Assembly: GCA_001275005.1 (NCBI GenBank)
Contig: JWZX01003049.1
Location: forward strand, 1-32,025
DNA: 32,025 bases
Source: Chrysochromulina tobinii
Taxonomy: Eukaryota > Haptophyta > Prymnesiales > Chrysochromulinaceae
Direction: 5' to 3'
In this document: one piece after another, positions 1-7,519 of the stretch
Layout: each line of letters begins with the position of its first letter
Position numbering within the stretch: position 1 is the stretch's first letter
Translations under genes and position numbers: made by a program
Notes under the pieces: generated by a model
Told to the model about the DNA's origin: nothing
The model's database searches: none
The model's input: the letters and a program-made list of their open reading frames with translations, nothing else

Positions 1-110
1 GTTTACGCGAGCGGTAGTACGTATACACAGCGGGTGCGTATACGTACCCCCTCGCGTATACACAGGTTTCTGCGTATACGCACCCCCGTCCGCGTAAACA
101 CAGGAAACGA
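1..110. repeat. Imperfect GTATACACAG-type short tandem repeat
   Basis: The core GTATACACAG occurs at about 21 and 56 and as GTAAACACAG at about 94, a spacing of 35-38 nt. Between the cores lie palindromic GCGTATACGC-like stretches followed by runs of four or five C. This is a low-copy imperfect tandem array with short inverted repeats. It lies downstream of the 3' end of the prolyl hydroxylase gene and extends to the window edge. No function can be assigned. The stretch from 111 to 286 shows nothing recognisable. Confidence 0.6.
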
Positions 111-286
111 CAAACCGTAATGAATCGTACGGCTGCGAGGCGTGGATGCCGGGTACGTCCGTGCCGTACGCTACTTTGCAGTCGCCACACTATTTCTGAC
201 CATGACCTCTCCAAAGGCCAGCTACAGTCCCGACTCGCTAGCACGACAAACGCACGGAAAGCTGCACTGACGCCTTGAGCATTTCC

Positions 287-1333
287 TCAGCCAGCCAACG
301 CTTTCGCAGCTCCGGCCTGGAGGCCAGGGAAGTGGCGTGCCTCGGCCTCCGGGTCGTAACGTATACTCGCAGTGTCCTCTGTGTGCATCCAGACCGTTAG
401 GGCCCAGCGGTGGGTCGCCTCGTCGCCCGACGTGGCGAAGGATGGACAGACAGCGTGCACCATCGAGTCCGACCAAAACGCGAGCAGCCGGCCGCCCACG
501 GGCGCGATGTCGACGAAGCGGTGGCCGTCGGCATCGGCACCGGCGCTGACTGTGCCATCTGGCGCGCCGGCTGGTGGGCCCCCGTCCCCATCCACAAACA
601 TGCGAAAGCAGCCACCATCCTCCAAAGAATACTGTGGCGTTTGCAGGTAGACGATCACGGTGAGCTTGCGATCGTCGCGACCAGAGTTGTCGTAGTGCTT
701 CTGGTAATGGCTCCCCTCCCCCAAGCATACAGCGAGCTTGTTCGTATGGACCCTCGCGGACAACGCGGCCTCGGGAAAGCGCTCGTTGATCAAGGCGGGA
801 AGGCTCGAGACCAGTGCGACGCAGTATTCTGTCAAGCGAGGCGCAAGCTCGTACTCCGTGCCGCCGACAAGGTTGTAAGACATGACGTTGACCTTCTTGT
901 ATGTGACCACCTGCGCAGACTCCCCGTCCCAACGCGTGGACTCGGACGCATACATTTTGTTGCCGTGCAGCAGCGAGACGCACTCGGACCGCAAGATCGA
1001 AACCGTCTCGGCGGGCAAGAAGTTGTCGACCAGCGCAAAGCCACGCTGGGCAAGCCCATCTGCAACTGCCGCGGCGTGATGCCTGGCAGCTGCCTGGACC
1101 AGCTGCAGGTGCCTCGCACGCTGCTGCTCGTTGGATTCATTTGGAGAGGCGTGACGCTCTATCCTCGGGGATCGCGGTTCCATCTTCCGCTTCTTTGGTG
1201 GACTAGGACCACGCATGAGGATGCAGCCTGACCCAGCATGTGGACTTGCAACACGGAAGGAGGGATGCAACGAAACAAAGCCGTGCGCGACTGCGGCAAA
1301 GAGGAGCACCATCGGCAGCAGGTTACGTGACAT
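287..1333 (-). CDS. PHD/EGLN-type prolyl 4-hydroxylase (2-oxoglutarate/Fe(II) dioxygenase)
   Basis: Single-exon gene for about 348 aa from ATG 1333; the frame is open further upstream but without another ATG. The enzyme should hydroxylate prolines using O2, 2-oxoglutarate and Fe(II). The double-stranded beta-helix core shows an HYD iron motif (H213, D215), a distal iron His (H293, in MVHAVCP) and R309 in RWALTVW, the expected 2-oxoglutarate salt-bridge residue. The order HYDNSGRDDRKLTVIVYL, then DGGCFRMF, then RLLAFWSD, then TVW matches animal EGLN/PHD oxygen sensors and Dictyostelium PhyA (a Skp1 hydroxylase) better than collagen P4H. The N-terminus begins with a hydrophobic signal-like segment (residues 1-20, LLPMVLLFAAVAHGF). 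A basic PPKKRKMEP stretch lies near residue 45, so a start at ATG 1216 giving a nuclear or cytosolic form is also possible. The substrate is unknown. Confidence 0.85.
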   Translation of the reverse strand: MSRNLLPMVLLFAAVAHGFVSLHPSFRVASPHAGSGCILMRGPSPPKKRKMEPRSPRIERHASPNESNEQQRARHLQLVQAAARHHAAAVADGLAQRGFALVDNFLPAETVSILRSECVSLLHGNKMYASESTRWDGESAQVVTYKKVNVMSYNLVGGTEYELAPRLTEYCVALVSSLPALINERFPEAALSARVHTNKLAVCLGEGSHYQKHYDNSGRDDRKLTVIVYLQTPQYSLEDGGCFRMFVDGDGGPPAGAPDGTVSAGADADGHRFVDIAPVGGRLLAFWSDSMVHAVCPSFATSGDEATHRWALTVWMHTEDTASIRYDPEAEARHFPGLQAGAAKALAG

Positions 1334-1534
1334 TCGCCGCCGCCAGCCCGCTCCAGCGTGACCCTGTGCAGTTCTAAACCATGGCGCGGAGCCACTCCGC
1401 GGAATTCTGGATCGGGTTGTGAATTCTCGAAATAGCTGTGTGAAGACTTTACTGTAACCATTGGCTGTGAATACCTGTACATGTGCGGAAGACCTCTCGC
1501 TCAACCCTCGATCGCACGTTCACGGGATCATCGA

Positions 1535-4500
1535 TCATGGAGCATGCACATCGCTCGGCTTCCGGCCCTTGCTCTCCGTCGTCGCCACCGTGCCCTCCTC
1601 ATTGCTTTCTCGCGCCTCGCGCAGCTGATCGCGCAGCCTCACGCGCTCCCAGTCGTTGGTCGATAGGATGGTCGACCCGTCCCCACTCCGCATGTGGTAC
1701 AGCCCACGGACGACTTCGTCAGCCTCGACGAGCCGCTTGATCTCGAGGCGCACGCAGCGGGAGAGGCTCACCTGCTCGCGCTTGAGCTCCTCCACGCGTG
1801 AGCGACTGTACAGCAGGCGCGCGAGCATGGGGCGCAGGTCTCGTAGGGCGATCATGCCCGACTCGACCGAGATGACTCCTATGTACCTGATGAGGGAGTC
1901 AATCAGGTGTCATCAGAGGTCGTCAATCTACTGTCGTAGGTCACGAAGAGGTCATCAAAAGGTCATCAAGAGCCCCTCATGGTTCATCCGTGGCTATAAT
2001 GTACGAGGCGAGAGGCGCGATCATGAGCAGCGTGATCACGTCGTGCGCCGACATCGAGGTGCACGCCAGCAGGAGCGCTGCATAAGAGAGCCAAACCTGA
2101 GGGACGGAGGCAATTAGATGTGTCATCAGAGGTCATCAAGAGGCACTCATGGTTCATCCGCCTAGGAGCACCATACAAGGGGCACCGCGACCTGATGAGG
2201 GAGGCAATCAGAGGCCATCAGAGGCCATCAGAGTCAATCAGAGGAGCGCCATACAAGGGGCACCGCGACCACCGCAAACTTGAGCTTCTCGGAGAGGAGC
2301 ACGTCGTGCCCCGTCCGTTTGACCGTTGAGGAGGCCAGAGCCACCCGCTGCCGCCATCTGGAGCACGCGAGGGCGGCGAGACGGATGCACTCAGAGGCAC
2401 TCAGAGGCACTCAGAGCCTATCAGAGCCAATCAGAGCCAATCAGAGCCACTCGGAACCAATCAGAGCCAATCAGAGTTCATCAGAGCCAATCAGAGCCCA
2501 TCAGAGCCAATCAGAGCCAATCAGAGCCCATCAGAGCCCATCAGAGCTCTTCAGAGCCAATCAGAGCCCATCAGAGCCCATAACAGTTCATCAGAGCCAA
2601 TCTCACTTTGACCACGCGAGGGCGGCGAGGCCCACGGGCGCGTTGAGGATGATCGAGGGCACCGACGCGATCATGAGCATCACGAACATGTGTCCTATGG
2701 TGAAGAGCGTCGCACCCACCGGAGCACGCTCGAGCGTTGGCACCTGCGAGTCACGCAGCCCGAGCCGCCGCAGCTCCTGGTCGTACCTGAGGAGGGAGGC
2801 AATTAGGTGTCATCAGAGGTCATTAAGAGGCAATCAGCTCCTGGTCGTACCGGCGCAGCCTTTGCATGAGCTCGGCCAGCTCGCGCTGACGAAGCAGCGC
2901 CTTGAGCTCGCGCAGCTCGGTCGCCACGTCACTCGCCTCGCTCGAGCCGCCGTCGCCCACGGCGGCGGCAGCGACGCCGTGGGCAGCCGGAGCGCCGCCG
3001 CTGTTGCCGCCGTTGCCGCCGCCGTTGCCGCCGCCGTTGCCGCCGTTGCCGCCGCCGTTGCCGCCGCCGTTGCCGCCGTTGCCGCCGCCGTTGCCGCCGT
3101 CGAGTTGTCGGAGGAGTCGTCGGATGCCGAAGGCAAAGCGGCGGTCAAGGTCCTGGCGCACGGCCGATTCAAGCTTGCCCGACATGCCCGGACCGCACCA
3201 GAGCCGGCGTACCACGTGGACCAGCTGCAGCTCCTCAAAGGACGAGACGGGCACGATCACGTCCCGCATGGCTCGCTCGATGCGGGCGAGCAGCGCCGTG
3301 CATGCGCGCTGCCGACGCTCGCCACCATGCGCGTGCTCCGCCTTCTCGGCCTTGGAGGCCAGGATGGGCGGCCCCACATGCACAGTCACCTTGGCGGAAC
3401 GGAACACATGCCCGCGGAAGTAGGACAGCCCGACGGGTACGATGGGCACCTGAAGCTGCGCACTGAGGGCGAGGAGCGCCACGCCCGGCTTGAGCTCCAG
3501 CAGGTCGGTGCGGTCGTGCGAGCCGCCCTCTGGGAAGATGCCTAGGCACGCGCCCCTGTCGAGCGCCTTGACCACGTCGGGAAACACCTTGTCATAGTCG
3601 CCACGGGGCAGCACGCGGTATGCGCCGCTTGCGGGCAGCGTCCAGCCAGCGTCGCCGCACGCGTGTTCATGGCGTGTGCCCAAGGCACCGTGTTGCTCAA
3701 CAAGACGCTCATATGGAGGCAAGACGGGCGAAGATGTAGGCAAACTGGCCAAGGGCGCCGGAGGCAAGACGGGCGACGCGGTTGGCGAGCTGGCGCAGGG
3801 TGGCTGCGCGAGGCGCACAAAGCATACTGCGTTGCTCTCGATCGCCGTCACGCGCCAGACCCAAGTGAGCGTCGGCCTGCGCCCGTCGACGAAACTCAGC
3901 TTGTCCCCACACCCAAGCTCCGTGCAGAAGCGGCAAGCCTCGCTGCCAACGAGCCGATAGAGATCCGCACGTGGCTCCTCGGGCTGCCCGTCAGCGGCGG
4001 CATCGCCGCCTGTGGTGCGGCCGCCCTCAGTGGGCTCGGTGGTCTCGCGCGAGGTGGCGGCGGCGGGCTCGGCGCGCAGCTGCAGCAAGGCGCCCGAACC
4101 TGCGAAGGCAACATCTTGCGGGCGCGTGACCGGCACAGCCGCCATCGCTCGCGCAAAAAAGCCGATGATCGGGTGTGTGTACGACTTGCGTGCGATGAGG
4201 AAGCTGATGCGCCGCTGCGGGCACGCACACATGACGCACATGCCGTCGATGAACTGGTTGAAATGATTGGCGACCAGGATGGCTGGCCCGTGCTGCGGGA
4301 TGTTCTCCATGCCGATGACATCGATGCGGCTGATGAAGATGGAGAGCATCGAGTTGAAGAACACACGGCCGGAGTAGAAGACGAGGCTCTGGAGGTCTTG
4401 TAGCACGGCCAACACGAGAAAACAAACAAAGGCCCATCCGAATGCCACGCGGCCCCACTCGGCCAAGCCCGCAAGCGTGCACAAGCGCTTCACCGGGTTG

Positions 4501-4778
4501 AGCGTGTCGAACGAGAGCATGATGAGCACGACGAGGATGAAGAGGTGCATCGTAGTACTCGTCGTTGAGCCGAGCACCTGGCTGCTTGGACGAGGGCGCG
4601 GAAAGGTGAGCTCGTCCTCCTCCTCCTCCTCTGGAACTTTCGGCTCAGCCATTCCAGGCACCTCCACCGGCTCCGGAATATTCGGCTCAGCCGTTCCAGG
4701 CACCTCCACTGGCGGCAGGCTTAACGAAGGTTTGTGCGGTGGCTTTGGCTCGCTCCTTGGCGGGCCAGCCCAGTCCAT
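1535..4778 (-). CDS. Gat/SCT1-type glycerol-3-phosphate (or DHAP) acyltransferase, six exons
   Basis: ER membrane enzyme for the first acylation of glycerolipid synthesis. Proposed exons on the minus strand are 4778-2851, 2786-2607, 2357-2270, 2191-2177, 2096-2005 and 1886-1535. They join in frame to 884 aa. The catalytic motif NHFNQFID (H172, D178) has the H-x5-D spacing of yeast Gat1/Gat2, and FPEGGSHDRTDL (about 415-426) is the second acyltransferase motif. Membrane segments are seen near 78-90 and 112-127. A pair encoded by exons 2-5 (LFTIGHMFVMLMIASVPSII, then KFAVVAVPLVW to LLLACTSM) and a basic C-terminal tail match the family order. Between the motifs lies a long insert (235-390) with Pro-rich repeats, and after residue 560 a Gly-Asn repeat. 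The N-terminus has a doubled VEVPG.AEP and an acidic run. All five introns appear real because only splicing joins the family-like segments. Start and stop are well defined. Confidence 0.85.
1887..2004 (-). mobile_element. Introner-like intron 5 of the acyltransferase gene
   Basis: 118-nt intron starting GTACATTATAG and ending CTCCCTCATCAG. The next exon begins GTACATAGG, so a short, partly diverged copy of the donor sequence lies just after the acceptor. The body carries repeated TGATGACC and CTGATTGAC units like its sister introns. Joining TC to G gives Ser-Tyr-Ile-Gly across the junction and keeps the frame. The weak flank duplication suggests an older insertion. Confidence 0.75.
2097..2176 (-). 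mobile_element. Introner-like intron 4 of the acyltransferase gene
   Basis: 80-nt intron from GTATGGTGC to CCGTCCCTCAG. The body holds TTGATGACC, CTCTGATGACAC and CTAATTGCC, matching the 3' half of intron 1. The flanks (GTATGG at the donor, GTTTGG after the acceptor) are only loosely similar. Splicing joins VAVPL to VWLSYAALLLACTSM in frame, forming a membrane segment. Introns 3 and 4 may instead be removed as one unit, which gives the same protein. Confidence 0.7.
2192..2269 (-). mobile_element. Introner-like intron 3 with about 29-nt flanking duplication
   Basis: 78-nt intron beginning GTCGCGGTGCCCC and ending CTCCCTCATCAG. The sequence GTCGCGGTGCCCCTTGTATG is present both at the donor and directly after the acceptor. 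Similarity extends over about 29 nt with one mismatch. The insert itself is about 50 nt of CTCTGATGGC/CTCTGATTGC units. The second flank copy supplies a 15-nt exon (2191-2177) followed by intron 4. This is one of the clearest target-site-duplication structures in the window. Confidence 0.8.
2358..2606 (-). mobile_element. Introner-like intron 2, expanded by a minisatellite
   Basis: 249-nt intron with donor GTGAGATT and acceptor CTCCAG. A 17-nt duplicate, CTCGCCGCCCTCGCGTG, lies just before the donor in the exon and again just before the acceptor inside the intron. Without the insert the site would read GCG TGC TCC AGA TGG; spliced it reads GCG TGG TCA AAA TGG. Both have the same length and frame, differing as Cys-Ser-Arg versus Trp-Ser-Lys. 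The core is a 10-bp minisatellite. Confidence 0.8.
2388..2600. repeat. 10-bp minisatellite (TCAGAGCCAA unit, about 20 copies)
   Basis: On the plus strand the unit TCAGAGCC(A/C)A is repeated about 20 times with few variants (TCAGAGGCAC at one end; GTTCA, GCTCT and CACTCGGAA variants inside). On the gene strand each unit reads about TTGGCTCTGA, the same unit found two to four times in the other introner-like introns. The array lies wholly within intron 2 of the acyltransferase gene. Confidence 0.9.
2787..2850 (-). mobile_element. Introner-like intron 1 with 17-nt flanking duplication
   Basis: 64-nt intron from GTACGACCAGGAGCTG to CCTCCCTCCTCAG. The sequence GGTACGACCAGGAGCTG spans the donor and is repeated exactly across the acceptor, where it continues as exon. 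The non-duplicated part is about 48 nt (ATTGCC to CTCAG) with CTCTGATGACACCTAATTGCC. Removal gives RRYDQELRLGLRDSQ in frame. If it is retained, translation stops within the element. Confidence 0.82.
3000..3105. repeat. GCCGCCGTT-type coding microsatellite (Gly-Asn repeat)
   Basis: Alternating GCCGCCGTT/GCCGCCGCCGTT units on the plus strand encode a GGNGGGNGG repeat in the acyltransferase near residues 560-590. It lies in the linker between the acyltransferase core and the C-terminal membrane part. Reading frames on both strands stay open through it, which explains long artefactual ORFs there. Confidence 0.9.
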
Positions 4779-5008
4779 CGACGACGGCGTCCACGAGCTT
4801 CGAGACGCTCACTCCAGGGCTGTGTGTGAATGCACACCTGAATTCAACGAAACTTGGACCCGAAAAAAGTGACAAGTCTTTTTAGAAGTTGCGCCAATTC
4901 ATCTCCGCGCCATTCCGAGCGAAGTGCATGCATGCAAGGAGTGAACCGTCAGTTTCGCAAAACCCTTGTCAAATCGTCTGCACGATCACGCTTGTGTACG
5001 TTTGCACG
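4779..5008. promoter_or_regulatory. Divergent intergenic region between acyltransferase and coiled-coil gene
   Basis: About 230 nt separate the two head-to-head ATGs (4778 minus, 5009 plus), so both promoters should lie here. The stretch is slightly less GC-rich than the flanking coding DNA. No convincing TATA box or other element was identified. The frame of the plus-strand gene is open upstream to about 4889 but offers no in-frame ATG before 5009. Confidence 0.45.
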
Positions 5009-7318
5009 ATGCTCATGACAGACTACCAGCAGCCCACGGGCAGGCTCAACCTAAGATTCGCGGACAAGGTCGCCGACGGCCACCACCAATGGCGCAGCCA
5101 GTCGCAGCCAAATGTTCACCTCAAGGAGCGCTGTGGGGGCGGCGACCTGAACAGCCGAAGTGGCTGCGGCATGTGGAAGCCCAAGGGCGCGCCGTGCCCG
5201 CATTGCCAGCGTACCGCCAAGCAGTTCGGCCTCATTGACACGCAGCAGTCGACGCTGACGCCTATGGCAAAGCTGAGCGCAAGGCTCGGCAAACCCGTCC
5301 ACCTCACGATGCCGAGTGGAGCGCTCATGAAGAGCTCCTCGGTGTTCGCGCTGAGGACGACTGAGGAGCTTCTCAGCGGACGCCGGTACGACAGCACCAC
5401 GGCGCACCTGAGCCACGAGGAGCCGCCGACGCGACGCCCCTCGTCGGCCCAGTCGCTCGCGCCCGGCGGCAACAGTACAGGCCGCCGAAGCCCAGCCGAA
5501 GCTTCAGCGGTGTCGATCTCACCATCGTCTCGATCCGCGCCGATCTTCGAGGACGAGGCGAAGGAGATGAAGACCCTCGCCACCGCCTTGCGAGAGGCGG
5601 CCATGTGTCGCACGGAGTGTGCGCACGCCCTCGACCACCTCGCCTCCGACTTTGAGCGCGAGTTCCGCCCGGGCATTCCATCGCGCCCCGCAGCGAGCTC
5701 TCTCGTCGTCAAGAGTAGCACGATCGCCTCGCGCCTGTCGACGGCGTGCTTCAGCCTCGAGGCGGCCGCGGCGACGTGCCTGCAGATCTCGCGCATCGGC
5801 GCCATCGAGCGCGAGTCGATGATCGACGCGCTGCAGGACGACGCCATCCAATTCGATCATAGGATCGACGAGGCGAAGGCGGCGATGCGTCGCGTCGAGA
5901 TGAGCAAGCTGGACGAGCGCGCGGTGTACGACAAGCAGGCGCGCGCCACGGCGCACGCGATGGCCATCGAGCTCGCGCGCGCAGAGCACAAGATTGACAC
6001 ACTGCGCGCCGAGCTGAGCGCAAGCCGGATCCTCATGGGCAGCGCGCTCGAAGAGGAGCGCGCCAAGGTGGTCGCGCATCTGCGCGCGCAAGCGATCAAG
6101 AGGATGCTCAAGATCGAGCTGGCGCGTAGTTGGACGTCGTGGATGGACACGTACAAGCGAGGCCGGAGGCTCAAACGGCGTGCGCTGCTGCGATTTCGTC
6201 AGGGCGAGCTCAACAAGGCACTGAGCACCTGGGCTCAGGTACGTCCGCCCCCCTTTAGCCCTATACCGCCCCCCGAGAGCCCCCCGATGAGCCCTGAGGA
6301 CCTCGTTGATGACCCTTGATGACACCATCGGTGCCCCTCCGCACGGCCCAGGTACACCCCCCGATGAGCCGCATACGGCGCGCGATCGAGCCATACAAGC
6401 AGCAGATCGCCGACCTGGAGCGCGACCTACGCAAGGAGAAGGCTGCGCATGAGATGACGCGCACGATGCTCGAGGCGCGCGCGTTGACCACGGAGGAGGA
6501 GATGCATCGGCGGCGTGAGGCTGAGAAGCACCATCGCATGCAGCACCTGCTGCAGGTAGCGGTGCGCCGGACGCTCAAGATGGACCTCGCTCGCGGTTGG
6601 ACTCAGTGGCACGACGTGACCAAGCATACCAAGATCAATCGCATGCGCGCGCTCGCCCGCTTCCGCTCGCAGGGGCTGTTCAAGGCGCTGCGCACGTGGC
6701 GCCTCGTGTGCCCGCCGCGACACCTGACGCCCGAGAGCCTGATCATCTGCCAGGAGGCGCTCGAGCGCGAGCGCGCTGCGCACGCCAAGTGCCGCGCGCA
6801 GCTGGTCAAGCTGCGCGAAAAGTGGGAGACGAAGTTCGAAAAGTATCGCGAGGCCGTGCAGACGGCGGCGACGCTCCAGTCTGTGGTGCGTGAGCTGCAG
6901 GCGGTGCTCAAGGAGGCCCTCGACGCCTCCTCGTGGTCTTCCTGCCGGATGGTCCTCTACCACGAGCACCTGCGCTACGTCCCCTCGGCCGCGACGCATG
7001 GGCGCGGCGGCAGGTGGCGTGCAGGCCTCGCGCGCAAGAAAAGGGCGAGATTGATTACGAGATTGATTGCATGCTGTTTGCATGCTGTTTGCATGCTGAT
7101 TGCATGCTGATGGCCTCCTCATCAGGTGGCGTGCAGCCTCGCGCAAGAAGGGCGAGATAGACTCGCGCCTCTCCAACGGCTGGTCCGTCGGGCGCCTCGT
7201 CGACGGCTCCCATCTCGAAAAGGTGCTCACGTGGCCAAGCTCCTTGCGCGACACGCCGTTCGTGCGGAGCGAAGACCTGGTGCCATTCCCCCTGGAGCAC
7301 GAGCGCGCGATGGAGTGA
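5009..7318 (+). CDS. Coiled-coil protein with two Sfi1-like Trp modules, three exons
   Basis: Proposed exons 5009-6238, 6352-7013 and 7126-7318 join in frame to 694 aa. The N-terminus (residues 1-90) has a Cys-rich patch (CGMWKPKGAPCPHC) that could bind metal. The rest is mostly charged helix. A 45-50-residue module occurs twice, near 363-410 and 480-530. Each reads R.LK.(D/E)LAR.W..W, then RALLRFR/RALARFR, then KAL.TW. Its Trp-spaced basic helices recall Sfi1/centrin-binding repeats, so a centriole, basal body or cytoskeletal role is plausible but unproven. The first module ends exactly at intron 1. ATG 5015 is an alternative start. Known family membership: none recognised. Confidence 0.65.
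6239..6351 (+). mobile_element. Introner-like intron 1 of the coiled-coil gene
   Basis: 113-nt intron, GTACGTCC to GGCCCAG, phase 0. The body contains GATGAGCCCTGAGG, GTTGATGACC and TTGATGACACC, related to the other introner bodies. CCCCCCGATGAGCC occurs inside it at 6280-6293 and again at the start of the next exon (6357-6370), while CAGGTAC spans both splice junctions. It is more diverged than the minus-strand examples. Confidence 0.6.
7014..7125 (+). mobile_element. Introner-like intron 2 of the coiled-coil gene
   Basis: 112-nt intron, GTGGCGTGCAGG to GCCTCCTCATCAG. CAGGTGGCGTGCAG spans both junctions, and looser similarity (CCTCGCGC, CAAGAA, GGGCGAGAT) continues for about 40 nt, so the donor flank has diverged by small indels. 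The centre has a three-to-four-fold TTGCATGCTG repeat, then TGATGGCC. Splicing joins AG to GTGG and gives GGRWRAASRKKGEIDS in frame. Confidence 0.78.
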
Positions 7319-7519
7319 GTGAATAAGCGCGTGAATATTGTTTGAGATTGCGTATGTGTTTGTTTGCGGTGGGAGTTGGTACGAACTACATCCACAGTCA
7401 TTGGCTCTGCATCAGCAGCACGCCAGCCGTGGCATCAGCAGACCCTAAGCAGACCCAAGCTAGGTAATTACCTCCACCGTAGCTCTAGCTGGAGCCACGA
7501 ACATTAAGCTGCCAGGCCA

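Noticed and set aside
410-1231. 273-aa plus-strand ORF
   Set aside because: Antisense shadow of the prolyl hydroxylase, kept open by GC-rich codon use.
2388-2600. Regular short repeats that resemble a CRISPR or satellite array
   Set aside because: The unit is 10 bp without spacers, lies inside a spliced intron of a eukaryotic gene, and matches the introner body units.
2280-3545. 421-aa plus-strand ORF
   Set aside because: It is antisense to the acyltransferase exons and runs through the minisatellite and Gly-Asn repeat; it has no family features.
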